Assembly: GCF_003670275.1 (NCBI RefSeq)
Contig: NZ_QXJF01000004.1
Coordinates: 1,791-65,790, forward strand
Length of the DNA: 64,000 nucleotides
Direction: 5' to 3'
Source of the DNA: Helicobacter labetoulli
Lineage (GTDB): Bacteria > Campylobacterota > Campylobacteria > Campylobacterales > Helicobacteraceae
Of this stretch, positions 9,400 through 20,384 are shown piece after piece (the stretch's first letter is position 1; each line of letters opens with the position of its first letter). Both the position numbers and the translations under genes were made by a program. Below the pieces are notes generated by a model that ran no database searches, was not told the origin of the DNA, and was given only the letters and a program-made list of their open reading frames with translations.

Positions 9400-10883
9400 T
9401 TAAGACAAAAGCGGAACAAAAGCAAGAGATATAGAGATTCCATTGTTATTGTCAGCTTGATCGGTATTCTCAGTAGAATCTAACACACTTGCTTTAAAAG
9501 TCCATTTTTTATTTCGGCACGATTTTTCTAACTCTTTTGTCCGCTCACATTGTGGATAGATAAGCACTACACTAACATTGCTAGATTCTAAGCGATACTT
9601 ACTCGCATACGCCCACATTTGATATAAATCATTTTGTGAGATTCCACATTTTTTCTCATCAATGCTAGAATCTGGGATTTTCCACTTTGTATCCACAATG
9701 ATAATTCTATCCTTACCACGCATTATAATATCGGGCTTTAAGCAAAATATGTCTTTATCTTCCTCATCTTTGTCTTTATCTTCCTTATCTTGTAGTAGAT
9801 ATTTGCTACTCTCTTGTGTTTTTACTTTAAAGTCTTTCGCACATTTTTTGAGCCAAAAACTCACAAAAGATTCAAAAAGCTTCTCCATAGGGAATACAAA
9901 TGCGATCGCCTTATCACTTCCAACATAAGGGCTAAAAGCTTTTTGTCCCAGAAATACCTTACACCACAATAAAATCATTTCATATTCTTTAGCCCTACTC
10001 ATATTATTACATTTTATAAAGTCAGATTCTATATTCTCACTTGGGCTAATATCAGCAAAGATAAATCGCATAGAATCTAGCCTTGTTTGTGTGTTAGGGC
10101 TAAAGCTTAGGCACGATAAGACGCAAAGTGTGGATTGTATTAAGCGGTTTGGGGCTATATCTTGTGTGTATTCATCGCTACTTGTGAAAAATCTCTCTTT
10201 ATGGATAAGATTTTGTGTAATATGGTCTTTAAACTCTAATTTACCCTTGAGAAACACCCTATTTTGCACGATACAAAGATAATCACTCTTTAGCCCAGCT
10301 TTCACTAGCTTTTCACACTCATCTAAAAACATACGCACAAAAATTTCCAAAAGTGGGAGATGAAGCGTGTGGAGATGGGCTAGGTGATTGTGCTTAAAAG
10401 GAGTGTTTTTGAGCGTGGCAAGGCAGTTTAGCAAAATCATTTTAGCTTCACAAACATCACAAAGCTTTTTACTCTCGTTAGATTCTGTATTGCTTGATTG
10501 TGAGACATTTTGTATAAATTTTTTATCAGTAACACTATCGCTGAAATATTCAAAAGCCTTTTTAATCTTTTCTTTTTCAAAGCGGATTTTACATTCGCAT
10601 TTTTTAGAATCTTGCATCCCATTACCGCTAAAAGTCTTTGGCAAAATATCTACGCAAAAGCCACTTTTAGTTTGTATTGTGCCGACATAGTTTTTAGCTT
10701 TGAGTGCGTTTTTTGTTTTATGGGCTAGAAAATGGTTGTGCCTTTCATCACTAGCAAAGTCCTTTAGCTCATAAAAATCTTTTGTGCTTTTTGCTTAGAA
10801 TCTTTTGTCTTACAAGATTCTAAAATGCGTTGTATATCTTCAAGTCCAAAGCTTTGATATTCAGCGATATAAAGTGTAGGCAT
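9400..10883 (-). pseudogene. mcrC: mcrC, McrBC restriction nuclease subunit, frameshifted
   Basis: The natural start is at 10883 (MPTLYIAEYQSFGLED), 9 bases behind mcrB. That frame stops at 10764 after 39 residues. The next frame continues without a break to 9400 (ELKDFASDERHNHFLAHKTK, then DILPKTFSG, then the conserved McrC body). It ends with the PD-(D/E)xK nuclease core: KPDIIMRG followed by IIIVDTKWK. Adding one A to the A5 run (T5 at 10788-10792 on the plus strand) joins both parts into one normal McrC. An internal ATG at 10644 could give a truncated 414-aa product, but it would lack the N-terminal ~80 residues. The cause is real mutation, slippage or a sequencing error. Confidence 0.85.
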
Positions 10884-10892
10884 AGATGAGCC

Positions 10893-13028
10893 TTAATTAG
10901 ATTCTGTGTTTTTATACATCGCTTTAAAAGTGTTAATATCCCACTCGCTAGAATCTGTGATTTCCCATATTTGCTTTTCATTATCTACAAATTCATCGCT
11001 TAAGGAGATTCCAGCTTGAGACATTGTTATAGGCTTTAGCATTCCATTGTTGTTTAGCACCGCATTTATCTTGGCATAATCATCATAGAAATACTCCTGC
11101 AAAAGCGGTAGAATCTTATTTTTAAACACTGCTTTTAAGTTTGTGAGCGTTAGCTCATACCACTCATTTTCATCGTTAGAAAACAACTTGGCTTTTTCAA
11201 AAAAGAAGCTATGCCCTATGGTTCGCTCCCTATCAAGCAAAAATTTTATGCGACTATTGATGCTATCTAATATTTTTTTCAATATCTCGGCTTTATCTGT
11301 ATCATAATCATCAATGCTTGTTTGCTTATTCTCATATTCTTCTACAAGCCATATTTTTTGCAACTCATTAGAATCTGGTAACATTTCTATAAACTCAAAC
11401 CGCCTACGCAATGCGGTATCAAGCAATGCGATACTTCTATCAGCAGTATTCATCGTGCCGATGATATAGAGATTTTTCGGCACGCTAAAAAGCTCTTGGC
11501 TATAGGGCAGCGTAACTTCAAGGGCTTCTTTTTCACCTTTTCGTTTGCTAGGCTCAAGCAAGGTAATAAGCTCCCCTAGAATCTTAGAAATATTCCCACG
11601 ATTGATTTCATCAATGATTAGGATATAGGGCTTTAGGCGATTGTCTAAGGTGGATTCTAGGGTAGGGATTGTGCTAACTTGATAATGTGTTTTCTCAAAT
11701 TCAGCGATAGACTCATAAAGTGTGAAATAATATCCAGCATTGCCGTGTCTATGGGACTTTGACTCATAGCTTGGCTTAATGTCATTCCAATCTTTTATCT
11801 CGCCATTTTTAAACTTCTCATAATCTCTTTTGATAACTTTTTGCGTAAGTCTTTGCATAGAGCTAGAATCTTCCAACACCCCTATTATAATTGAGCTAAA
11901 ATCTCCGTTTTGTAAGCGATGAATACCTTGTATTTTCATTTTTGTAGTCCATTCTTTAGACTCAAATTTCGGCTCTTTACCTTCTTCCAGCTCATCTTCT
12001 ATGTAAGCTGCATATTGTTCTAATAAATCATCAAGCTCTATTTCCTGCATAACTTCTCTAGGATTTTTTAAGGATTTTTCGTAGTTTTCATAATTTTCGC
12101 TTGCCTTTTGACACATATCCTTAAAGATTCCATCTTTAATTTCATATTCCATTGTATCGCTTTTTTGTCTATTAAGTCGCGGTCTAATCCCCTCTACAAA
12201 ATCCTCATATCCATAGCTTTGGTGAAATGTTACAAAAGCAATTTGCTCATCACTTATAAAATCATTAAAAATTTTCTTTTTCTCATCTCGCTCTTGTGGG
12301 ATAGAATCTATCTCTTTCCGAGCAAAGAGAATCTCTAATGCTTTATCAATGGTGTGATAAGTTTTCCCCGTCCCCGGCAGTCCATAAAGGATTTGATTGA
12401 GTGGAATAGATTCTATTTGTTGGGCTTGTGGTTGCGATATATCATTATCACTTATTTGTGGATTGATAGCGATAAAATCATTTGAGCTAAATGTGTTAAA
12501 ATAATTCATTGCTTCTAAAAAGTCATCTGTAATTTTTTCATAATCTAGCGTATCAGCAGGATAAGTATAAAAGTATCTTTCTAACGCCTTGCTTTGCTCC
12601 ATAGTATTCACCGCCCTACATCTTGCTAGTTCAATCCCGCCTTTATCTGGAAAGCCAAACTTCAAAACAAAATGTGGATTATTATCAAAGTATCCCTGAT
12701 AGGCAATAAAAAGACAAACACCATTTTGCACTGAAAATTTTTCAGTATTGATAAAACCAGCCCTTACAATATCCTTACGCACAAATGCTATCCAGCTATG
12801 CGGATTTAAACAGCCACCCTGATTACCTATGCTTATCTTATAAAAAATATCTGCATTCAAAAAAGCTAACAAAGGCTTAATTTCGAGACTAGATGTGTCT
12901 TTCGCACTTATCTGACCACGCTGTGTTAATTGATTTCTCGCAAGACATTCATCAACCTGCTTTTTTAGCTCTCTTAAAGCATTTTGAAACAATTCTCGCT
13001 CTTCTTTACTCCACTCAATTTTATCCAC
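10893..13028 (-). CDS. mcrB: McrB, AAA+ GTPase of the McrBC methyl-dependent restriction system
   Basis: 711 aa. The N-terminal ~150 residues resemble the DUF3578/MrcB-N domain (YKISIGNQGG, WIAFVRKDI), used for DNA recognition. The AAA+ motor has Walker A at 216-223 (GLPGTGKT), Walker B at 472-479 (IDEINRGN) and the McrB hallmark MNTADRS at 526-532. McrB uses GTP to move on DNA and recruits McrC to cut DNA carrying modified cytosine. It starts 41 bases behind the ABC-transporter operon on the same strand. The gene is intact although its partner mcrC is frameshifted. Confidence 0.92.
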   Translation of the reverse strand: MDKIEWSKEERELFQNALRELKKQVDECLARNQLTQRGQISAKDTSSLEIKPLLAFLNADIFYKISIGNQGGCLNPHSWIAFVRKDIVRAGFINTEKFSVQNGVCLFIAYQGYFDNNPHFVLKFGFPDKGGIELARCRAVNTMEQSKALERYFYTYPADTLDYEKITDDFLEAMNYFNTFSSNDFIAINPQISDNDISQPQAQQIESIPLNQILYGLPGTGKTYHTIDKALEILFARKEIDSIPQERDEKKKIFNDFISDEQIAFVTFHQSYGYEDFVEGIRPRLNRQKSDTMEYEIKDGIFKDMCQKASENYENYEKSLKNPREVMQEIELDDLLEQYAAYIEDELEEGKEPKFESKEWTTKMKIQGIHRLQNGDFSSIIIGVLEDSSSMQRLTQKVIKRDYEKFKNGEIKDWNDIKPSYESKSHRHGNAGYYFTLYESIAEFEKTHYQVSTIPTLESTLDNRLKPYILIIDEINRGNISKILGELITLLEPSKRKGEKEALEVTLPYSQELFSVPKNLYIIGTMNTADRSIALLDTALRRRFEFIEMLPDSNELQKIWLVEEYENKQTSIDDYDTDKAEILKKILDSINSRIKFLLDRERTIGHSFFFEKAKLFSNDENEWYELTLTNLKAVFKNKILPLLQEYFYDDYAKINAVLNNNGMLKPITMSQAGISLSDEFVDNEKQIWEITDSSEWDINTFKAMYKNTESN

Positions 13029-13069
13029 TTCACCTCCATTTTCAAAGTTTTAAAATAAGTTTCTAGATT

Positions 13070-13729
13070 CTACCCCACATACGCGGTTTTTTTATCAAGG
13101 TAACGCACAAGCACAGATAGGCTAAAGCACACCACAAAATAAATGCTTGCCACCACGCCAATCATCACAAGAATCTCTTCAAAGCTCGTAAGCTGGGCTA
13201 GGATAATCTTAGACTGATAGGTAAGCTCGGCGATTTGCAGCCCAGCAAGAAATGAAGTATCCTTAAATGTCGTAATAATCTGTGAGAGCAGTGAAGGGAT
13301 AACTTTTCTAAAAGTTTGGGGCAAGATGATGTAAAACAATGTAAAAAACTGGCTAAATCCCTGCGAATACGCCGCTTCAAACTGCCCTTTTGGGATAGAG
13401 TTTAGCCCACCGCGGATGATCTCTGCCATAACCGAGCTTGTATAAAGCGAAAAGCCTATTGTCCCCCACACCGCAGGATCAGCCCTCCCAAAAAAGCTTG
13501 GCAAAACAAACACGGCTGTTAGCATCCATAGAAGCAATGGGGTATTCCTAAAAGTTTCTATATAAATAGCCGCTAGAGTGCGTGAGATCCTCCCGCCATA
13601 GTTACGCGTGATAGCAAGAAATGTCCCAAGAATGATAGAAATCACGCAAGTAGCCACCGCCACCATAAGCGTCAAATACAAGCCATCAAGGAGAAAGTGG
13701 AAGTTCGTCTCGCTAAATATATTTTCCAT
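13070..13729 (-). CDS. Amino-acid ABC transporter permease (second)
   Basis: 219 aa with about five membrane helices. The segment EAAYSQGFSQFFTLFYIILPQ is the EAA loop that docks on the ATPase of polar amino-acid importers (HisM/GlnP family). It is the last gene of the four-gene importer, 11 bases behind the other permease. Together the two permeases form the membrane channel for the PEB1-like binding protein encoded upstream. Confidence 0.92.
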   Translation of the reverse strand: MENIFSETNFHFLLDGLYLTLMVAVATCVISIILGTFLAITRNYGGRISRTLAAIYIETFRNTPLLLWMLTAVFVLPSFFGRADPAVWGTIGFSLYTSSVMAEIIRGGLNSIPKGQFEAAYSQGFSQFFTLFYIILPQTFRKVIPSLLSQIITTFKDTSFLAGLQIAELTYQSKIILAQLTSFEEILVMIGVVASIYFVVCFSLSVLVRYLDKKTAYVG

Positions 13730-13740
13730 TTTAGATCTCC

Positions 13741-14526
13741 TTAACGCTTAAGATGGGCATTTTTCAGCCTGTCTTCGTAAAATTTTGCAAAATACGCCAA
13801 CGGATAGCACACGATAAAATACAGCAATGCAGTAAAAAGATAAGCCGGAGCATAATTGCTCGTATCCCCAGCATAGCTATCAGCCACATACATAATCTCC
13901 CCGCCTGCTACAATCAAAAGCACAGAAGTGTTTTTGATGAGATTGACCATTTGATTTGTCAATGGAGGCAAGATAATTTTAATCGTTTGTGGCAGGATAA
14001 TATAACGCATTTGCTGCGTGTAGGTGAATCCTTGTGAAACAGAGGCTTCAAACTGCCCTTTTGGGACAGAGAGTATCCCGCTTCTTACCACCTCGCTCGC
14101 ATACGCTCCGTGATATGCTCCAACCCCCAAAACACCGACACTAAACACATCAAGGTGAATCCCAAGCGGAGGCAAGGCAAAATACAAGAAAAATATCTGT
14201 ATCACAAGCGGTGTATTTTGAAAAATCTCAACATAAATGCGTGTGTAGGCTTTAAGAATCTTAAATCTGCTTGTCGCCATAACCCCACCGATCGTGCCAA
14301 AAATAAGTGCGATCAAAAGAGCCAAGCAACTCACCGATAAGGTATAGCCAAAGCCCGATAGAAACTCATCAGCGTGTGAAAGCATATCTGCAAACTTCCA
14401 CAACGCAAATGGATTTGAGCTAGGATTCTCCTCATCGTATAAACCCACAGATTCTAGAAAACTAAAGAGGCTATCCCCCAAAGTCTCATTCTCTACCATT
14501 GTAGTATCCAAGCCTACATCTTCCAC
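13741..14526 (-). CDS. Amino-acid ABC transporter permease (first)
   Basis: 261 aa. An acidic N-terminal stretch (residues 1-50) precedes the HisM/GlnP-type domain; FEASVSQGFTYTQQMRYIIL is the EAA loop. It pairs with the permease at 13070. It starts 4 bases after the binding-protein gene, so translation is probably coupled. The longer N-terminus and a periplasmic loop near the first helices are usual for one of the two permeases in this family. Confidence 0.92.
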   Translation of the reverse strand: MEDVGLDTTMVENETLGDSLFSFLESVGLYDEENPSSNPFALWKFADMLSHADEFLSGFGYTLSVSCLALLIALIFGTIGGVMATSRFKILKAYTRIYVEIFQNTPLVIQIFFLYFALPPLGIHLDVFSVGVLGVGAYHGAYASEVVRSGILSVPKGQFEASVSQGFTYTQQMRYIILPQTIKIILPPLTNQMVNLIKNTSVLLIVAGGEIMYVADSYAGDTSNYAPAYLFTALLYFIVCYPLAYFAKFYEDRLKNAHLKR

Positions 14527-14530
14527 TTTT

Positions 14531-15328
<798 letters not shown>

Positions 15329-15333
15329 TTAGC

Positions 15334-16062
15334 CTAGTGACTCAAAATTTTACCCAAAAATGTCTTCGCACGCTCGGTTTTTGGCGATACAAAGAAATCC
15401 TTAGGTACGCTTTCTTCCACGATAGTGCCATCTTCCATAAAGATGATTCTATCTGCCACCTCCTTGGCAAATCCCATCTCGTGCGTTACGACAACCATTG
15501 TCGTATTGCTTTGATGTGAGATCTCACGCATAACATCTAAAACTTCTTGTATCGTCTCAGGGTCAAGCGCGGAGGTTGGCTCATCAAAGAGGATATAGGG
15601 CTTTTGTGTGCATAGACTTCTAGCAATTGCTACGCGTTGCTGCTGCCCTCCGCTAAGTGTGGCGGGATAGACTTTCGCCTTATCTTTTAAGCCAACGACT
15701 TCAAGGTATTTGTAGGCAATTTCCTGTGCTTCTTGCTTTGTCTTGCCTCGTAGCTTAATGGGTGCAAGGGTTAGATTCTCAAGTACGCTTAAATGTGGGT
15801 AAAGATTAAAATGCTGAAACACCATAGCACAATACTCGCGGCATATCTTTGTCTTTGTCTTGTGATTAAGCGGAATACCACCGACAATAACTTCACCGGA
15901 GCTTACCTCTTCAAGCCCATTCATACAGCGAATTGTAGTGCTTTTGCCACTGCCACTTGGTCCAATGATGACAAGCTTTTCACCATCTTTGATTGTGAGA
16001 TTTATATCTTTTAGCACGTGGTGCTTACCATAGTATTTATTGACATTCTTTAACTCAATCAC
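15334..16062 (-). CDS. glnQ: Amino-acid ABC transporter ATP-binding protein
   Basis: 242 aa. GPSGSGKST is Walker [16 protein letters not shown] is the ABC signature with the Q-rich form of amino-acid importers, and [13 protein letters not shown] is Walker B and D-loop. It powers the two permeases downstream. It is the first gene of the operon; the AT-rich 16063-16300 region should hold the promoter. The Campylobacter equivalent is pebC (peb1C). Confidence 0.93.
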   Translation of the reverse strand: MIELKNVNKYYGKHHVLKDINLTIKDGEKLVIIGPSGSGKSTTIRCMNGLEEVSSGEVIVGGIPLNHKTKTKICREYCAMVFQHFNLYPHLSVLENLTLAPIKLRGKTKQEAQEIAYKYLEVVGLKDKAKVYPATLSGGQQQRVAIARSLCTQKPYILFDEPTSALDPETIQEVLDVMREISHQSNTTMVVVTHEMGFAKEVADRIIFMEDGTIVEESVPKDFFVSPKTERAKTFLGKILSH

Positions 16063-16454
16063 AACTATCCTTGTTTTGATTTTTTGATTTTTGGGGGAAA
16101 TTGCGAAACTCTAGCACAAAATTACATAGAATTTGAAATAATAGAGCAAAAATCGTGCATTACAAACAAAATATTGTTACAAATTTCTACATACTCCTTA
16201 TAAGAGTTATAACAATTTGTTACTTTTTGTTACTTTAATCACATGATATCTTGATCGCATACCGAACGATAATGAATAAATATGAACAAATTAGGTTGTA
16301 TCATCCACATATTGCTGTAACTTTACGTTACAATTTTTTTATATACGACACCAATTAATGATACAGCAAACAAAATACATTTGGTTCATATCGCAACATT
16401 TTTCAATCCTTATAGAAGCATACATTCAAAAACACTGTATAAATTAAGCTATAA
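16063..16454. other. AT-rich intergenic stretch with possible decayed coding
   Basis: The part next to the ATPase gene should carry its promoter; it contains repeated TTGTTAC words, including two tandem TTGTTACTTT copies near 16216-16240. From about 16318 to 16455 one plus-strand frame stays open for roughly 45 codons without a start. This could be a frameshifted N-terminal remnant of the broken gene that follows. I see no intact gene. Confidence 0.4.
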
Positions 16455-17742
16455 TCATTCAATCAACCCATTGGGAAAGAATTTGATCTAATTCGATTTG
16501 AAAAAGATAGAATTATAAATATTGAGTTAAAATCTAGATTGACTAATGAATCTAAGATTTTAAAACAGCTTGAACGCAATTACTACTATCTATCCGTGCT
16601 TAAAAGAGAAAGACACCACTATGTCTTTGTATCCAGTGAAAGAAAGTTTTACTGCTATTCGCAAGACACATTACAAGAAATACAGACGCAAGATTTGTAT
16701 CAAATGCTCAAAAATCCACAAATTGACCAAATCTACCCCGATGCGTTGTTTGCTCCAGTTAATTATTTGATTTCTCCTTTCAACAATACAGAATCGTTTA
16801 TTCAAAACGAATATTTTTTGACAAGTTGTCAAGAAGAAATATATAAAAGCATATTAGATGGTATCAATACAAAAACTCAACACATATTTTCAATATCCGG
16901 TCAAGCAGGGACAGGAAAAACTCTACTAACTTACCATATCGTAAAAAATCTAGTAGAACAACAATATCAGGTTGCTGTCGTGCATTGCGCCAACTCTAAT
17001 GATGGCATCAACAAGCTTAAACAATTGGGATGGCATATCTATACAATCAAAGAGTTTGATCTTGAAGAAGTGAAAGCTGATGTGATTGTTATAGACGAAT
17101 CCCAAAGAATAAGTGTTGAGCAACTACAAAAAATACTGCGAGAAAGAGGAGATAGGATACTCATTTTTTCTCACGATGTCCATCAAAAACTTAATAGAAC
17201 CAATGAAGCAGAAAAGGTTACGCAAGAAATTGAAGAAGTAGCTCAAAAAAACAATTATAAGTTATCAAATAAAATTAGGCACAATCAAGAAATTGCTTAT
17301 TTCATCAAAAAAATATTTAATCCAAGCAATAAAGCGTTTGAAGATTCAAAACCAAAAAAAATTTAGTCACATATCCTTGCGTTATGCCAATAATTTGGAA
17401 GATGCAGAAAAATATATTAAGTCTTTTGTTAATAAAGAATGGAAACATATCTACTTAACCACAAATCTTTACAAAAAAGATAAGCTAGAACAAGTAAGAT
17501 TTAATTCAGAGATGAGCTCCCACTGTGCCATTGGACAAGAATGGAATAGAGTTGTTGTAACAATCACTGATGATTTTTATTACACAAAAGAAGGCAAATT
17601 AAGCTATAAGGCTGAATATTTTTACAATCCTTTAGAAACACTATTTCAAGCTCTAACAAGGGTGAAAAAAGAGCTTGCATTAATAGTTATTAGTAACCGA
17701 ATTTTTTATGAAATATGTGCTGGGATATTGTGTGAAAAGTAA
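16455..17742 (+). pseudogene. Broken ATP-binding/nuclease-like protein (DUF2075/Schlafen-helicase type)
   Basis: The reading frame opens at 16455 without a start codon and begins inside a domain (NQPIGKEFDLIRF then NIELKS) that looks like a PD-(D/E)xK-type fold; the true 5' end is missing. Walker A is SGQAGTGKTL (near 16900) and Walker B is VIVIDESQR (near 17090). The frame ends at 17366 just after an A8 run (17354-17361). The next frame continues to 17742 with the C-terminal helicase part (FSHISLRYANNLEDAEK to LTRVKKELALIVIS). Removing one A joins them. Family assignment is from motif pattern. Such genes often sit in defence or mobile islands, which fits the neighbouring remnants. Confidence 0.7.
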
Positions 17743-17816
17743 CTTATTTGCTTTGACTTGTAACAGAAGTATATTTGTAGATGACATACCCTATTACACC
17801 AGATCGATCCTTTCAA

Positions 17817-18156
17817 TCAAAGCAACATTGGGACCAAATAAATCATTTCGCTTTGCTGTATCCATTTTTGATTAAGTTTTATACTTTCAATACTCTCATC
17901 AATGCCGATAAACTTTCTCCCCAATTTTAGTGCTTCTTGCAAAAATCCCCCACCACCACAGAAACAATCCATAACCCTAGAATCCATATTTGATGACATA
18001 GCAACAATACGCCTTAGCATTGCTCTATTTTTCTCGGTAGGATAAGCTGGATTTTGAGAATCTTTAAACTCCCAAATATCTTGTATCTTTTTACCCCTGC
18101 ATTCATCTCTATAAACTTTCTTGTGTGGATTATTTCTTTTTTGCTTTATTGAATTA
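17817..18156 (-). pseudogene. C-terminal fragment of a DNA methyltransferase
   Basis: An open frame without a proper start runs from about 18156 to 17817. It contains KVYRDECRGKKIQDIWEFKD, NPAYPTEKNRAMLRRIV and DCFCGGGGFLQEALKLGRKF, the end of a beta-class methyltransferase (motif X/I region with the PTEKN..L helix and the FxGxG-type loop). The N-terminal two thirds, including the catalytic DPPY-type motif, are missing. It is a relic, probably of an earlier restriction-modification unit at this site. Confidence 0.75.
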
Positions 18157-18226
18157 TTTTAGAGAATTTTGAAATGCTTGTTTTTATTGTATTTAAACTC
18201 TAAAGGTTTAACCATATTTTAAAATG

Positions 18227-19342
18227 TCAATTTGCATTATTGCACCCTTCTAAAATCTCATTCCATTTTATTTTATGTTCTCTTTTAAGTTCAGCATCTA
18301 TTTCAATTAAATGGGAATAATTTTCTATAAATTCATCAAGACTTTCAATTAAACGCAGATAATATTTTATGCTTGGCAAAACGCCATTAACAATAACTTG
18401 GCAGCCGTGTTCTTCTTTAATTCTCTCAATTTGAGAAAAAATTTCATCTTTTTCTTGCTCTTTAATATTTGCAGTTGAGAAGATGCCATATCGCTTTGGT
18501 GCAAATTTGCAAATTTTAGAATAAGCAATAGCTATCATATTGTTATCAATTTCTCTATTTAACTTTATCTCTATGGCTTCATATATCTTTTTATCCTTAA
18601 AAATTTCAATATCACCCGCACTTTTTGAAGTTCTATCACTTGCAGTATGGCTTCCTAGTGGTGCTAAAGTGCAGTTTTCATAACGCTTTAATTCTTTTAT
18701 AAGGATTTGATAAATCGCATAAAATGCCAAAACAGGAAGCTTTGAAGCCCCAGAAATTTGATAATTATGCTGAAAATGGGAATCCAAAAATTTAATAATA
18801 TGCGTAATACTTAAAGTATCTTTAGAATCTAGTGACACAATAGCAATTTTATGTTTTTGCATTTCATCTTTTATCATCATAAAAAGTGCATTTAAAAAAT
18901 CTTTTGCCCTTCCTGCCCCTTTTTCTTTGTTTTCGCAAGTTTCTACAATATCTAAAAGTTGCAAAAAAGCATTTTTAAGCTTTTGATTAGCAATCTTACC
19001 CTTATAGTCAAGCGTGTAGGGATAGGCTTGTTCTAAACTGCGAGTAAGCCAACCACTTTCAGCCATCGCAGGAAGTCCTAACTTTCTCAAAGTTGGTGTA
19101 ACAATTTTTGTATCAAAACTTCTGCCTGAAAACCCATTTTTAAGCTCTATTTTATGATAACGAATATCTTGTTTTGGATTTAAAATTTTATAAAATAAAA
19201 GCGTGATAAGCACCGTCCAAACTGCCTTTTGTGTATAAACATTTTGAATAATTATTTCTAAAAATTCTTTTTCTTGCTTACTTAAAATTGGTATTTTTGC
19301 ATTATGAAATAAGTCAATTAAAACTTCTGATTGCTCACTCAT
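18227..19342 (-). CDS. Type II restriction endonuclease, possibly SacI family
   Basis: 371 aa, overlapping the 3' end of the cytosine methyltransferase gene by 8 bases, the classic linked layout. A likely catalytic site is SAGDIEIF followed by YEAIEIKLN, which gives the D...ExK pattern of PD-(D/E)xK nucleases. The segment GFSGRSFDTKIVTPTLRK and nearby ESGWLTRSLEQ recall the SacI family (target GAGCTC), but this is from memory and moderate. If correct, the enzyme cuts unmethylated invading DNA and the partner methylase protects the chromosome. Confidence 0.75.
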   Translation of the reverse strand: MSEQSEVLIDLFHNAKIPILSKQEKEFLEIIIQNVYTQKAVWTVLITLLFYKILNPKQDIRYHKIELKNGFSGRSFDTKIVTPTLRKLGLPAMAESGWLTRSLEQAYPYTLDYKGKIANQKLKNAFLQLLDIVETCENKEKGAGRAKDFLNALFMMIKDEMQKHKIAIVSLDSKDTLSITHIIKFLDSHFQHNYQISGASKLPVLAFYAIYQILIKELKRYENCTLAPLGSHTASDRTSKSAGDIEIFKDKKIYEAIEIKLNREIDNNMIAIAYSKICKFAPKRYGIFSTANIKEQEKDEIFSQIERIKEEHGCQVIVNGVLPSIKYYLRLIESLDEFIENYSHLIEIDAELKREHKIKWNEILEGCNNAN

Positions 19343-20381
19343 CTAATAATCCTTGCATTAAAATTTCTCTCACAACATTTTCTATCATACCCACACAAAC
19401 AGAATTACCAATTTGCTTATAAGATTCTGCTAAACTTTCATCCTTTATAAAACTATCAGGGAAGCCCATAATGCGATAGCATTCATTGATTGTAAGCTTA
19501 CGCACAATGTCAAGTTCAGGCAAGTAGATAAAAAATCGCCCAGAGCTTTCTTGTGAAGGAATAGTTGGATGCACACCATTAGTTGAGTAAATTCTATTTG
19601 GTTGTCTATGCACCCTTGATAAATGCAGGGTATTTTCTCTAATACCTTTTTTCCAAATATTTTTATTACGATAACCACAAAATATAAGCCCAGATTCTTG
19701 CTCTCTTGTATCACTGAGCAAGGTATAGCTACTTTTATCCAAAATTTCAAAATCTCCATTTGTATCTAAAAAATCTTTTAAAATTTGTGGCTTTTGTAAA
19801 GCTAATAAATCAAAATCAAAAACTTTTGTTTGTGAAGCAATAATAATAATGCGTTCCCTATTTTGCGGCACACCAAAATCTTTAGCATTTAGTAATTTAA
19901 AACCCACTTCATAGCCTAGATTTTGTAAATTTTGTAGAATAATCTTTAGTGTTTGCCCTTTATTATGATAGATTAAATGCTTTACATTTTCAAGCAAAAC
20001 TACCTTTGGTCTTTTCTCATCAATAATCCTACAAATATCAAAAAATAGCGTTCCCCTTGTGTCTTCAAATCCTTTTTTCTTACCTGAAATACTAAATGGT
20101 TGGCAAGGAAACCCCGCACAAAGTAAATCAAAATCAGGCAAAGATTTAGCTTCAATTTGTGTAACATCACTTAATGGACTTTCTTTAAAATTTGCTTCAT
20201 ACACTTTCGCGGCTTTTTCATTGATTTCACTTGAAAATACACATTTACCACCAGCATTTTGCACCCCCATTCTAATGCCACCAATCCCAGCAAATAAATC
20301 AATAAAGCTAAAATCCTTTTGTATAAAATCACTTTTTTTTCTTTGCTCTAAAATAGCATTAGAAAATAAATTTGCAGTCAT
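19335..20381 (-). CDS. dcm: DNA (cytosine-5) methyltransferase
   Basis: 348 aa. Motif I is FIDLFAGIGGIRMG, motif IV is GFPCQPFSISG (catalytic Cys), motif VI is VLLENVKH, motif VIII is FGVPQNRERI, and motifs IX-X end with QIGNSV. The short variable region (about 190-250) selects the target. It methylates cytosine at C5. It starts 3 bases after the guaA stop, with its GGGA ribosome site formed by the end of guaA, so the pair probably entered directly behind guaA and uses its transcript. The symbol dcm is generic. Confidence 0.93.
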   Translation of the reverse strand: MTANLFSNAILEQRKKSDFIQKDFSFIDLFAGIGGIRMGVQNAGGKCVFSSEINEKAAKVYEANFKESPLSDVTQIEAKSLPDFDLLCAGFPCQPFSISGKKKGFEDTRGTLFFDICRIIDEKRPKVVLLENVKHLIYHNKGQTLKIILQNLQNLGYEVGFKLLNAKDFGVPQNRERIIIIASQTKVFDFDLLALQKPQILKDFLDTNGDFEILDKSSYTLLSDTREQESGLIFCGYRNKNIWKKGIRENTLHLSRVHRQPNRIYSTNGVHPTIPSQESSGRFFIYLPELDIVRKLTINECYRIMGFPDSFIKDESLAESYKQIGNSVCVGMIENVVREILMQGLLDE

Positions 20382-20384
20382 TCC

